From contig NZ_CP102293.1 in NCBI RefSeq assembly GCF_025152575.1, positions 2,480,001-2,544,000 of the forward strand: DNA of 64,000 nt, in the 5' to 3' direction. A model generated the notes under the pieces. It was not told the DNA's origin, made no database searches, and was given only the letters and a program-made list of their open reading frames with translations. Of this stretch, positions 1 to 6,901 are shown piece after piece; position 1 is the first letter of the stretch; each line of letters starts with the position of its first letter. The DNA comes from Subdoligranulum variabile (GTDB taxonomy: Bacteria; Bacillota; Clostridia; Oscillospirales; Ruminococcaceae). Both the position numbers and the translations under genes were made by a program.

Positions 1-22
1 CGTAATATTTTCGGTTTTTCAT
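1..22 (-). CDS. Start of a leftward gene cut by the window edge
   Basis: On the minus strand an ATG at 22 follows a GGAGG motif (33-37) by ten bases and reads off the window edge as M-K-N-R-K-Y-Y. Only seven codons are visible, so no family can be named. It sits just inside the presumed mobile-element end marked by the tRNA-Leu remnant at 343-395 and reads into the element. That would suit an integrase or other element gene, but this is inference only. Confidence 0.3.
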
Positions 23-342
23 TGAGCATATTCCTCCAAAATGTATTGCCAACAGCGGGGAAGATCTGCTACAATGATGTTAATTTCGCAGTGGCAGCGC
101 CACTCGAATCATAATTAAGTTCGTGGGTATCCCGCACACATCCCTTCCGCATCCCGCAAACGGCTCAAAAACAGCTCCAAAGCGGTTAGAATTTGGATGG
201 CTGGGAAATGCCCGGTTTTTAAGGCTTTTGTTCTGGAAATGCCGATTTTATCAGTATTTCAGCGGTTTTTGACCCCTCAGTAGGTGTCCGAGAAGTCCAG
301 TTGGTTCCACTAGAGGGTAGCAGGTTCGGGATTGTCCCGAAA
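23..342. other. Gene-free, AT-richer end of a presumed integrated element
   Basis: No plausible coding region with an RBS is seen on either strand. The composition is visibly more AT-rich than the genes to the right. Short repeats lie near its right end, including an inverted repeat CGGGA-TTG-TCCCG at about 327-339. Such repeats are often arm-type recombinase sites next to an attachment core, but that role is inferred. The stretch ends exactly where tRNA-Leu sequence begins, so it probably belongs to an element integrated into a tRNA-Leu gene. Confidence 0.45.
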
Positions 343-395
343 ACTCAAAATCCGTTGGTGGTGACACCGTGTGGGTTCGACCCCCACCACCGGCA
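343..395 (+). other. 3' remnant of tRNA-Leu(CAA): attachment-site copy
   Basis: The sequence runs from the anticodon loop (CTCAAAA, anticodon CAA at 346-348) through a long variable arm (GGTG-GTGA-CACC, 357-368). It continues with a perfect 5-bp T-arm (GTGGG-TTCGACC-CCCAC) and the acceptor 3' strand CACCGGC plus discriminator A at 395. The matching 5' acceptor strand GCCGGTG and the 5' side of the anticodon stem are absent upstream, so this is a partial tRNA. Integrases that recombine in tRNA anticodon loops leave exactly such a 3' duplicate at the far end of an element. It is therefore probably an att site, with the intact tRNA-Leu outside the window. It could instead be a decayed tRNA gene. 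Confidence 0.7.
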
Positions 396-398
396 TAC

Positions 399-442
399 AA
401 AAAGGCGTCCCCAGGCGTGTCCCGCCTGGGGACGCTTTTTTG
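399..442 (+). terminator. Rho-independent terminator after the tRNA-Leu remnant
   Basis: A perfect 13-bp stem (405-417 with 423-435) has a 5-base loop, an A-run before it and six T after it. It probably served the tRNA-Leu gene and was carried along with the 3' duplicate. Confidence 0.85.
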
Positions 443-542
443 TATGGACGTGGGGAGAAAGTGAACAGGGCTGTCTGCGCAAGACCCTATCCCTCAAGGA
501 AAAATGCACGTCAGTCCGGGCACAAACCGTTCCGCTACGCAT

Positions 543-587
543 AAATCCCTCCCTTGGGTGGCATACTGCTACCCAAAGGAGGGATTT
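543..587 (+). promoter_or_regulatory. Long hairpin that sequesters the RBS of the DUF378 gene
   Basis: Bases 543-559 pair with 571-587 (17 bp, one C-A mismatch) around an 11-base loop. The right arm contains the AAAGGAGGG ribosome binding site of the gene starting at 590, so the folded RNA hides the Shine-Dalgarno sequence. A T-run (585-589) follows the stem, so the element could also act as a leaky terminator. Translational control by temperature, protein or antisense RNA is possible but not shown. Confidence 0.6.
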
Positions 588-589
588 TT

Positions 590-811
590 ATGTCCATGTT
601 CAAAAAGATTCTGTTGCTGCTCGCCATTGTGGGCGGCATCAACTGGGGTATCTACGGCATCTGGGGCTTCAACGCCGTGGGCTGGCTCACCGGCGGCAGC
701 CTGAACTGGCTGGCCCGCACCATCTTCATTGTGGTCGGTGTAGCGGCGCTCTGCCTGGTGCCCAGCCTTTTTATGGGCGACGAACCCCAGGCGCAGCCTC
801 ATACCCATTGA
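590..811 (+). CDS. DUF378 family small membrane protein
   Basis: This 73-residue protein has two hydrophobic segments, about residues 4-22 and 36-58. It carries the DUF378 signature INWGIYGIWGFNAVGWL followed by LARTIFIVVGVAALCLV. The function of the family is unknown; members are short two-TM proteins of Firmicutes and some proteobacteria. The start at 590 was chosen over an in-frame ATG at 554 because an AAAGGAGGG site lies seven bases before it and the upstream ATG lies within the hairpin. The C-terminus is polar and ends in H-T-H. The gene stands alone, and translation is probably controlled by the hairpin at 543-587. Confidence 0.85.
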   Translation: MSMFKKILLLLAIVGGINWGIYGIWGFNAVGWLTGGSLNWLARTIFIVVGVAALCLVPSLFMGDEPQAQPHTH

Positions 812-835
812 AAAAGGCGGGCAATAGCCCGCCTT
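811..835 (-). terminator. Terminator between the DUF378 gene and rodA
   Basis: A 9-bp GC stem, AAGGCGGGC (814-822) with GCCCGCCTT (827-835), has a 4-base loop. The T-run lies on the minus-strand side, so it best ends rodA transcription, with weaker use for the rightward gene. Confidence 0.75.
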
Positions 836-842
836 ACATAGT

Positions 843-2006
843 TTACAGTACCGGTCCCGCCTGCAGATGACTGCTGCGGGCATGCATGCCCACGCTGAGC
901 ACCAATCCCACACAGAAGTACATCATGACCACGCTGGAACCGCCCGCCGAGAAAAAGGGCAGCGTCACACCAATGACCGGCAACACCTGCAGATTCATGC
1001 CCAGGTTGATGACGCTCTGCACAAACAGGGCGGCAAAAATGCCCACACAGATATAACGCCCCAGAGCGTCGGCGCTGCGCAGTGCCGTCTGCAGGGTGCG
1101 CAGGCAGAGGGCGAACAGCAGAATCAGGGCCGCTGCCGCTCCCAGAAATCCCAGCACATTGGCCAGATAGGCGAAGATGAAGTCGTTCCAGGCATTGGGC
1201 ACGAAGATGTGGTCGCCGCTGAACAGGCCCTGCCCGGTCAGGCCGCCGGTGCCGATGGCCATGGCGCCTTTGTTCTGCTGGTAGGTGATATCGGACAGCG
1301 CAGGATCTTCCGGCGTCAGGATCGCCATGATCCGCTGGAACTGATAGCCTTTGAGCAGGTCGGGCTTGAGCATCAGCAGGGCGCCGCCGCCCGCAATCCC
1401 GGCGGCCAGTACGCCGCCCACCAGCCAGTGGGAAAGCCCGCCGGCGTAAAGCATCACCAGGCCGATGCCCAAAAAGACCAGTGCTGTTCCGTCGTCGCCC
1501 TGGATATGGATGAGGAAGGGCGGAACGATCATGTGCACCAGCAGCAAAAACAGATTCTTCGGCCGGTTGACCTGCCCCCGCAGTTGGCTCAGATGGAGGG
1601 CCAGGGTCAGGATGAAGCTGATCTTGGCCAGTTCCGCGGGCTGAAAGGTCATGCCGCCCACGCGGTACCAGCTGTAGTTGGAGGTGCCGCCGGCGTCGTA
1701 GCCGATGGTCAGCACGCCGAAGTTTACATTGTGGAAAAACAGGGTGGGCAGGACCAGGCCCCAGGCCACGGTGGCGTGCAGCGGCCAGGCACGTGCCAGG
1801 GCGCGGTAATCTACGGTGGAGAAGACGATGGCCAGCATCACCCCCAGCAGACTGGCGATGACCTGCACCGATGCCTTGTTGTTGGAGCCCAGCTGGCTGT
1901 ACCCCAGCGAGACCAGCACCACAACGCTGAGTGCCGAGCACAGCACGCACAGGGCGAGATAAAGCACATCCACGCGGTGCAGATATCGGCGGATCAGTGG
2001 GTACAT
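843..2006 (-). CDS. rodA: RodA/FtsW/SpoVE-family peptidoglycan glycosyltransferase
   Basis: This 387-residue SEDS protein has about ten membrane segments. Family landmarks include SYSWYRVGGMTFQPAELAK-like sequence near residue 120 (here N-Y-S-W-Y-R then QPAELAKI) and a C-terminal PFFSAGGSS block near residue 350. SEDS proteins polymerise lipid II glycan strands at the membrane together with a class B PBP. The gene is single, so RodA (elongation) fits better than FtsW, which usually lies in a division cluster, but SpoVE is not excluded. The RBS AGGGAG lies seven bases before ATG. Its promoter is back-to-back with that of tsaE. Confidence 0.88.
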   Translation of the reverse strand: MYPLIRRYLHRVDVLYLALCVLCSALSVVVLVSLGYSQLGSNNKASVQVIASLLGVMLAIVFSTVDYRALARAWPLHATVAWGLVLPTLFFHNVNFGVLTIGYDAGGTSNYSWYRVGGMTFQPAELAKISFILTLALHLSQLRGQVNRPKNLFLLLVHMIVPPFLIHIQGDDGTALVFLGIGLVMLYAGGLSHWLVGGVLAAGIAGGGALLMLKPDLLKGYQFQRIMAILTPEDPALSDITYQQNKGAMAIGTGGLTGQGLFSGDHIFVPNAWNDFIFAYLANVLGFLGAAAALILLFALCLRTLQTALRSADALGRYICVGIFAALFVQSVINLGMNLQVLPVIGVTLPFFSAGGSSVVMMYFCVGLVLSVGMHARSSHLQAGPVL

Positions 2007-2035
2007 ACGGCAACTCCCTTCGGGTCATTTCTCTT

Positions 2036-2064
2036 ATTATAGCGCAACGGCGGGCATTTGACCA
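2036..2064 (-). promoter_or_regulatory. Promoter of rodA
   Basis: On the minus strand TGGTCA (2059-2064) and TATAAT (2036-2041) are separated by 17 bases, about 30 bases upstream of the rodA start. Confidence 0.65.
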
Positions 2065-2080
2065 CGGCTGAGAATTAAAT

Positions 2081-2109
2081 TTTACAAATCGCCCGTTGTG
2101 TACTATAAT
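2081..2109 (+). promoter_or_regulatory. Promoter of tsaE-tsaB-rpiB
   Basis: TTTACA (2081-2086), a 17-base spacer and a perfect TATAAT (2104-2109). Its position rules out the in-frame ATG at 2098 as the tsaE start, because that codon lies inside the promoter. Confidence 0.8.
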
Positions 2110-2142
2110 AAATACGACTACGCAGCAAGGAGTATGACTGCC

Positions 2143-2556
2143 ATGCAGGAGTATACCACACATTCCCGGGAAGAGACGGTGGCCTTGGGCCACAGCTTTG
2201 CCAAAACGCTGCCCGCGGGGGCGCTCATCACCTTTACCGGCGGATTGGGTGCCGGCAAGACGGCGTTCTGCCAGGGGTTGGCGGAAGGGCTGGGCTGTAC
2301 CGACCCGGTGAGCAGCCCCACCTTTGCTATTGTCAACTATTACCGGGGGCCGCGCCCGCTGGCGCACTTTGATCTGTACCGCATTCATACCGAGAATGAT
2401 CTGGCAGCGGCGGGGTTCTATGATTATCTGGATATGGGGGCGGTGGTGGCCTGCGAATGGAGCGAGAACTGCGCCGACCTGCTGGAACAGGAACACCCCA
2501 TTCATATTGACATCCAGCGCATCGACGAAACGACGCGCCGGATCACCATTGAGTGA
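2143..2556 (+). CDS. tsaE: tRNA threonylcarbamoyladenosine biosynthesis ATPase TsaE
   Basis: This 137-residue P-loop ATPase is needed, with TsaB and TsaD, for the t6A37 modification of ANN-decoding tRNAs. The Walker A motif GGLGAGKT lies near residue 34, followed by the family motif SPTFAIVNYY and HFDLYRI. The start is placed at ATG 2143, ten bases after AAGGAG (2127-2132); ATG 2134 is too close to that RBS and 2098 is inside the promoter. tsaB follows after 53 bases, which confirms the assignment by context. tsaD is not in the window. Confidence 0.93.
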   Translation: MQEYTTHSREETVALGHSFAKTLPAGALITFTGGLGAGKTAFCQGLAEGLGCTDPVSSPTFAIVNYYRGPRPLAHFDLYRIHTENDLAAAGFYDYLDMGAVVACEWSENCADLLEQEHPIHIDIQRIDETTRRITIE

Positions 2557-2609
2557 GGATACAAACTGGATAGAACATATAAAATATTACATTTTGTACA
2601 GGTGATTCT

Positions 2610-3323
2610 ATGAATATACTGGCGGTTGATACCGCAGGCAAGACAGCGGCGGTTGCGGTTGTGCGCGACGATACCCTGTTGTATGAGACTCAGTGCAACA
2701 ATGGCCTGACACACAGCGAGACGCTGCTGCCCATGATCGACACGGCGCTGCGTGCCTGCGGCCTGACGGTGGAGGACCTGGATCTGCTGGCCGCCACCAA
2801 CGGTCCGGGCAGCTTTACGGGACTGCGCATTGGTTTGTCGGTGATCAAGGGGTTGGCGTTGCCGTGGCAGATCCCCTGCGCACCGGTGTCCACCATGGCG
2901 GCGCTGGCCTACGGCATGGCGGGGCAGGGAACGGTGATCGGTGCCCAGGACGCCCGCCGCGGGCAGGTCTACTGGGCGGCTTTCGATCTGGAAAGCCACC
3001 AACGGCTGACCCCCGATGCAGCGGAGCCGGTGACGGCGCTGGAGGAATTTGTACAGAACTGTAAAAAACCGCTGTTTTTTGTTGGCGACGGCGCCGCTTT
3101 GTGTTACAATACCTATGAACAGGTGCCGGGCGTGACCGTTTGCCCGCCCGCGCTGCAGGTGCTGCGCGGAGCAGGGGTGGCGTTGGCCGCCAGAGCTTTG
3201 TGGAAACAGAACGGCTGTGTGCCGCCTGCCGAACTGCTGCCGGATTACCACCGGCTGAGCCAGGCAGAGCGGGAACGGGCCGAAAGAGAAAAACAACAGG
3301 GGGAAACGACCAATGCAATTTGA
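2610..3323 (+). CDS. tsaB: tRNA threonylcarbamoyladenosine biosynthesis protein TsaB
   Basis: This 237-residue ASKHA-fold protein acts as the TsaD partner in t6A synthesis. Recognisable features are the N-terminal MNILAVDTAGKTAAVAV, the GLTHSETLLPMI block and ATNGPGSFTGLRIG near residue 63. Length and motifs are typical of the family. It follows tsaE and overlaps rpiB by 11 bases, which suggests coupled translation. The charged C-terminus (ERERAEREKQQ) reads through the rpiB RBS region. Confidence 0.93.
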   Translation: MNILAVDTAGKTAAVAVVRDDTLLYETQCNNGLTHSETLLPMIDTALRACGLTVEDLDLLAATNGPGSFTGLRIGLSVIKGLALPWQIPCAPVSTMAALAYGMAGQGTVIGAQDARRGQVYWAAFDLESHQRLTPDAAEPVTALEEFVQNCKKPLFFVGDGAALCYNTYEQVPGVTVCPPALQVLRGAGVALAARALWKQNGCVPPAELLPDYHRLSQAERERAEREKQQGETTNAI

Positions 3324-3765
3324 CAAACCGATCGCACTGGCTGCCGACCATGGCGGCTACGAGCTGAAAGAGGCCATCAAGGCTCATTTGGATGAGCTGG
3401 GTGTGGCCTATGAGGACTTCGGCACCGATTCCACCGCCAGTGTGGATTACCCGGACTATGCCGTGGTGGGCTGCAAGGCCGTGCAGGATGGCCGCTGTGC
3501 GCTGGTGATTCTCTGCTGTGGTACCGGTGTGGGTATGTCCATGTGTGCCAACAAGATGCAGGGGATCCGTGCCTGCTGCTGCAGCGATACCTTCAGCGCC
3601 GAACTTACCCGCCGCCACAACAATGCCAATGCCCTGTGCCTGGGCGGCCGTGTGGTGGGGGCCGGTCTTGCCTGCAAGATCGTGGACGCCTTCCTCAACG
3701 CCGAGTTTGAAGGCGGCCGCCACCAGACGCGCATCGACAAGATGATGGCGCTGCAGAACCAGTAA
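3313..3765 (+). CDS. rpiB: Ribose 5-phosphate isomerase B
   Basis: This 150-residue RpiB/LacAB-family sugar-phosphate isomerase interconverts ribose 5-phosphate and ribulose 5-phosphate in the pentose phosphate pathway. The start IALAADHGGYELKE and the active-site segment CGTGVGMSMCANK (near residue 70) with the conserved Cys are present, as are RRHNNANALCLGGR and the C-terminal H-Q-T-R region. It is the third gene of the tsaE operon, a common Firmicute arrangement beside upp. A GGGGGAA RBS precedes it inside tsaB. Confidence 0.93.
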   Translation: MQFDKPIALAADHGGYELKEAIKAHLDELGVAYEDFGTDSTASVDYPDYAVVGCKAVQDGRCALVILCCGTGVGMSMCANKMQGIRACCCSDTFSAELTRRHNNANALCLGGRVVGAGLACKIVDAFLNAEFEGGRHQTRIDKMMALQNQ

Positions 3766-3826
3766 GTTGTTTTTGGCCTGCCCGCGCAGGCTGCCGATAA
3801 AAATTGTTTGACAAGGAGATTGTACC

Positions 3827-4456
3827 ATGAGCGTTGTCGAAATCGTAGATCATCCCCTGATTCAGCACAAAATCAGCCTGATGCGGGATCGCAATACCGG
3901 CACCAAGGAATTCCGTGATCTGGCCAGCGAAGTGGCCATGCTGCTTTGCTACGAGGCCACCCGTGACCTGCCCACCGAGGAAGTGGAAGTGGAAACGCCC
4001 ATTGCCCTGGCCCGCACCAAGGTGCTGGCCGGACGCAAGCTGGCGCTGGTTCCCATTCTGCGCGCCGGTCTGGGCATGGTGGACGGCATGCTGCGCCTGA
4101 TCCCCGCCGCCAAGGTGGGCCACATCGGTCTGTACCGTGACGAAGAGTCCCTGAAGCCGGTGGAATACTACTGCAAGCTGCCCAGCGACATCAACGAGCG
4201 CGAAGTCATCGTGCTGGATCCCATGCTGGCCACCGGCGGCAGCGCCTCCGACGCTATCACCCAGATCAAGAAGCGCGGCGCCAAGCATATCAAGTTCATC
4301 GGCCTGATCGCGGCTCCCGAGGGCATGAAGGCCCTGCACGAAGCCCATCCCGACGTGGACATCTACGTGGGCACCCTGGACGAGGGCCTGAACGACAAGG
4401 GTTACATCGTTCCCGGCTTGGGCGACGCCGGCGACCGTATCTTCGGCACCAAGTAA
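3827..4456 (+). CDS. upp: Uracil phosphoribosyltransferase
   Basis: This 209-residue enzyme converts uracil and PRPP to UMP (pyrimidine salvage). The PRPP-binding loop [16 protein letters not shown] lies near residue 130. The C-terminus [18 protein letters not shown] is the uracil-binding signature of Upp. Length matches the family exactly. An AAGGAG RBS lies nine bases before ATG. The 61-base gap after rpiB holds no clear promoter, so it may be co-transcribed with the tsaE operon. Confidence 0.96.
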   Translation: MSVVEIVDHPLIQHKISLMRDRNTGTKEFRDLASEVAMLLCYEATRDLPTEEVEVETPIALARTKVLAGRKLALVPILRAGLGMVDGMLRLIPAAKVGHIGLYRDEESLKPVEYYCKLPSDINEREVIVLDPMLATGGSASDAITQIKKRGAKHIKFIGLIAAPEGMKALHEAHPDVDIYVGTLDEGLNDKGYIVPGLGDAGDRIFGTK

Positions 4457-4473
4457 GATTTTTTTAAACAGTC

Positions 4474-4511
4474 AAACCGGGGCACAGGTGTTAGCCTGTG
4501 CCCCGGTTTTT
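4474..4511 (+). terminator. Terminator of upp
   Basis: A perfect 15-bp stem (4474-4488 with 4495-4509) with a 6-base loop and a T-run. It also faces the convergent Crp/Fnr gene. Confidence 0.9.
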
Positions 4512-4516
4512 GTGTG

Positions 4517-5188
4517 TCAGAGGGAAAAATCCTCCGGCGCGGTATGGAGTTCCACCGTGCGCTGCTTCAGAGTCAGCAGCCCGTCCCGCTGCATCTGGGA
4601 GAGGGTGCTGCTCAGGGCACTGCGGTCCACCCCCAGAAAATCCGCCAGCTGCTGCCGGTCAAAAGGGAGGGTGAACCGAAGCCCGCCGTTCTTGACGGCC
4701 AGCGCCGAAAAATAGGCCATCACCCGGCCGCGGATGGTCTTGGGAGCGGTGTACAGGTTGCGCCGTGCCAGGCCCAGGTTTTTCCGTGCGGCGATCTGCA
4801 AGAGGTTCTGGGCCATCCGCTGCAGCCAGGGTTCGCTGCCGGGATGCAGCAGCCGGTCGGCGGCCAGAAACAGCGCTTCCCCGTCGCTGGCGGCCATCAC
4901 GTTGACCAGCAAGGCCTCCTGGGGCAGACAGGCATAGGTTTCGGCGAACAGATCTCCCTCGCCGGCCTGCCCCAACAGGGTCTTGCTGCCCCACACGTCC
5001 AGATGTTCAATGTGTACCCGGCCTTTCAGTACCAGACCCATATGGGTGATGCAATGCCCGGCCTGCAGCAGCAGCTCCTCCTTTTGAAAGGTCTGGCGGC
5101 GGGCGTCCAGGGCCGTCAGCGCCCGCTGGGCTTCCCCGGCGGTCAGACCCCGGAACAGCGGCGTGGCGGGCAGATCCTGAATATCCAT
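4517..5188 (-). CDS. Crp/Fnr-family transcriptional regulator
   Basis: This 223-residue protein has an N-terminal cyclic-nucleotide-binding-like beta-barrel (residues about 10-125). A C-terminal winged helix-turn-helix carries LPFDRQQLADFLGVDRSALSSTLSQM near residue 170. No FNR-type N-terminal cysteine cluster is present, so an effector other than an N-terminal Fe-S cluster is likely. The start at 5188 has AGGAGG seven bases upstream; the longer reading frame to 5251 has none. It is divergent from the ferredoxin gene with a shared palindrome, so it probably controls that gene and itself. The inducing signal (NO, redox or haem) cannot be read from the sequence. Confidence 0.85.
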   Translation of the reverse strand: MDIQDLPATPLFRGLTAGEAQRALTALDARRQTFQKEELLLQAGHCITHMGLVLKGRVHIEHLDVWGSKTLLGQAGEGDLFAETYACLPQEALLVNVMAASDGEALFLAADRLLHPGSEPWLQRMAQNLLQIAARKNLGLARRNLYTAPKTIRGRVMAYFSALAVKNGGLRFTLPFDRQQLADFLGVDRSALSSTLSQMQRDGLLTLKQRTVELHTAPEDFSL

Positions 5189-5206
5189 GGGATTTCCTCC
5201 TGCAAC

Positions 5207-5220
5207 GTTGTAGCTACAAC
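5207..5220. promoter_or_regulatory. Perfect palindrome: probable Crp/Fnr-type operator
   Basis: GTTGTAGCTACAAC is a perfect 14-base dyad midway between the divergent regulator and ferredoxin genes. It lies immediately downstream of a minus-strand TTTACT-17-TATGTT promoter for the regulator and about 60 bases upstream of the ferredoxin start. It could therefore repress one gene and activate or repress the other. Confidence 0.65.
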
Positions 5221-5279
5221 ATACATTCTGTGCCCATTGTAGTAAACTCATTCCAGAAAGTCAATACGGAGGCAAAACT

Positions 5280-6005
5280 ATGAAACGACGGATCATTCAG
5301 ATTGATGAAGCCAAGTGCAACGGCTGTGGTGCCTGTGCAGCTGCCTGCCACGAGGGTGCCATCGCCATGGTGGACGGCAAAGCCCGCCTGATGCGGGATG
5401 ACTACTGTGACGGACTGGGTGACTGCCTGCCCACTTGCCCCACCGGTGCCATCACCTTTGTGGAACGGGAGGCCGTTCCCTACGATGAGGCCGCGGTGCT
5501 GGCTGCCAAGCAGCGCAAGGCCCAGGCAGCCGGCAGCTGCCCCGGCAGTGCAGCCCATGCCCTGCACGCAGGTTGCCCCGGCAGCCGGGCGCAGGTATTT
5601 GCGGGCGGTGCCGAAGAACCGGCGGCGCCCACTGCTGCGCCCAGCCGTCTGCGCCAGTGGCCGGTCCAGATCAAGCTGGTGCCTATCGAGGCGCCCTTCT
5701 TTGACGGTGCCAAGCTGCTCATCGCGGCGGACTGCACGGCCTACGCCTATGCAGCCTTCCATGAGCGGTTCATCCGTGGACATATCACACTGGTGGGCTG
5801 CCCCAAGCTGGACAGTGTGGACTACAGCGAGAAGCTGACCGAGATTCTGCGCCGCAATGATATCCGGGAAGTGACGGTGGTGCGGATGGAGGTGCCCTGC
5901 TGCGGCGGGCTGGAGAATGCCGCCAAGCGGGCACTGCAGGCCAGCGGCAAGTTTATTCCGTGGCAGGTGGTGACGATCTCCACCGACGGTCGGATCCTGG
6001 ATTGA
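5280..6005 (+). CDS. 4Fe-4S dicluster ferredoxin-like protein
   Basis: This 241-residue protein has a canonical cluster motif CNGCGACAAACHEG near residue 13. A second motif, CDGLGDCLPTCPTG near residue 42, lacks the usual second Cys (Leu instead), so site 2 has three local Cys. An Ala/Pro-rich linker (about residues 78-120) leads to a C-terminal domain with KLLIAADCTAYAY and VGCPKLDSVDYSEKL plus a CCGG motif. Clostridial homologues sit beside Crp/Fnr regulators and are presumed electron carriers or sensors; their substrate is unknown. It is transcribed away from the regulator across the palindrome at 5207-5220. Confidence 0.82.
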   Translation: MKRRIIQIDEAKCNGCGACAAACHEGAIAMVDGKARLMRDDYCDGLGDCLPTCPTGAITFVEREAVPYDEAAVLAAKQRKAQAAGSCPGSAAHALHAGCPGSRAQVFAGGAEEPAAPTAAPSRLRQWPVQIKLVPIEAPFFDGAKLLIAADCTAYAYAAFHERFIRGHITLVGCPKLDSVDYSEKLTEILRRNDIREVTVVRMEVPCCGGLENAAKRALQASGKFIPWQVVTISTDGRILD

Positions 6006-6016
6006 GAAAATACCTC

Positions 6017-6047
6017 TTGACTTCAAGTGCACTTTAAGTGATACGAT
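6017..6047 (+). promoter_or_regulatory. MerR-type promoter with 19-bp spacer and dyad
   Basis: TTGACT (6017-6022) and TACGAT (6042-6047) are 19 bases apart, longer than the 17 usual in this window. The spacer holds a near-perfect dyad, CTTcAAGTGCACTTtAAG (6021-6038). Overlong spacers with a central dyad are the hallmark of promoters remodelled by MerR-family activators. No merR-type gene lies in the window. Confidence 0.7.
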
Positions 6048-6081
6048 GTACACAAAGCAACGAAGTCAGGAGGTTTTTTCT

Positions 6082-6846
6082 ATGGAAGATCGTATCCAAC
6101 GCTGCGCGGAAAAATTCGGTATGCTGTTTGGCGCTGCTCCGGCCGGAGAGGAAGGCACCGATCCCGAATTTATGAAGATTTTGCAGCGCTTTATTTTTGG
6201 GGAAGTCTGCTATACCGGCGAACTCAGCGATGAGGACCGGGAACTGGTCACGGTGACGGTGCTGGCCGTCAACCAGACGCTGCCCCAGCTCAAGGCCCAT
6301 GTGGGGGCGGCGCTCAACGCGGGCTGCACGCCGGTGGCCATCCGGGAAGCGGTCTATCAGTGCGCTCCCTTCATCGGGTTCCCCAAGACCCTCAATGCCA
6401 TCGCGGCGATGAACGAGGCGTTCACGGCGGCTGGAATTGCGCTGCCCCTGGAACCCCAGGGCACGGTGACCGAGGAAACACGGTATGAAACCGGCCTGGC
6501 GGTCCAGGCGCCGCTCTACGGCACCGAGATCGCCGACCGGTACCGGGATCTGCCGGAGGTCTATGCCGAGGCCATCCCGCGGTTCCTGACGGAATTCTGC
6601 TTCGGGGATTTTGCCAGCCGCAACGGTCTTGACGAGGCCCGGCGGGAACTGCTGACGGTAGTCATGCTGGCGGCTCTGGGCGGTGCCGAGGTACAGGTCA
6701 AGGCCCATGTGCTGGGCGCTGAAAAGGCAGGCAACAGCCGCGACCGTATCCTGGCCGCTCTGGTTCATGCCATGCCTTACATGGGCATCCCGCGGCTGTT
6801 CAATGCGCTGAACGCCGCGCGGGCTGTCTGGGTCCAGCAGGCGTAA
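6082..6846 (+). CDS. Carboxymuconolactone decarboxylase-family protein, two CMD domains
   Basis: This 254-residue protein has two tandem CMD/AhpD-like all-helical repeats (about residues 20-110 and 140-245). Each contains a segment like RELVTVTVLA...KAHVGAALNAG (first copy) and RRELLTVVMLA...KAHVLGAEKAG (second copy). The AhpD CxxC active site is missing, so peroxidase-linked activity is unlikely. It may be a decarboxylase-like enzyme or an uncharacterised redox-stress protein. The start at 6082 has AGGAGG upstream; an earlier in-frame ATG at 6046 overlaps the promoter -10. Expression is probably activated by an unseen MerR regulator. Confidence 0.85.
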   Translation: MEDRIQRCAEKFGMLFGAAPAGEEGTDPEFMKILQRFIFGEVCYTGELSDEDRELVTVTVLAVNQTLPQLKAHVGAALNAGCTPVAIREAVYQCAPFIGFPKTLNAIAAMNEAFTAAGIALPLEPQGTVTEETRYETGLAVQAPLYGTEIADRYRDLPEVYAEAIPRFLTEFCFGDFASRNGLDEARRELLTVVMLAALGGAEVQVKAHVLGAEKAGNSRDRILAALVHAMPYMGIPRLFNALNAARAVWVQQA

Positions 6847-6855
6847 AACCACAGA

Positions 6856-6891
6856 AAAAGGAGCCTTTCCCGGTCGGGAAAGGCTCCTTTT
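6856..6891. terminator. Bidirectional terminator
   Basis: A perfect 17-bp stem (6856-6872 with 6875-6891) with T-runs on both strands, between the convergent CMD and UPF0210 genes. The apparent two-base loop means the top pairs will be open. Confidence 0.88.
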
Positions 6892-6901
6892 GTACAACGG
6901 A

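Noticed and set aside
285..395. A complete tRNA-Leu gene, using GTAGGTG near 290 as the 5' acceptor strand
   Set aside because: GTAGGTG pairs only partly with CACCGGC, the anticodon stem 5' side (GAAAA) does not pair with TCCGT, and the D-arm is missing. Only the 3' part is tRNA-like.
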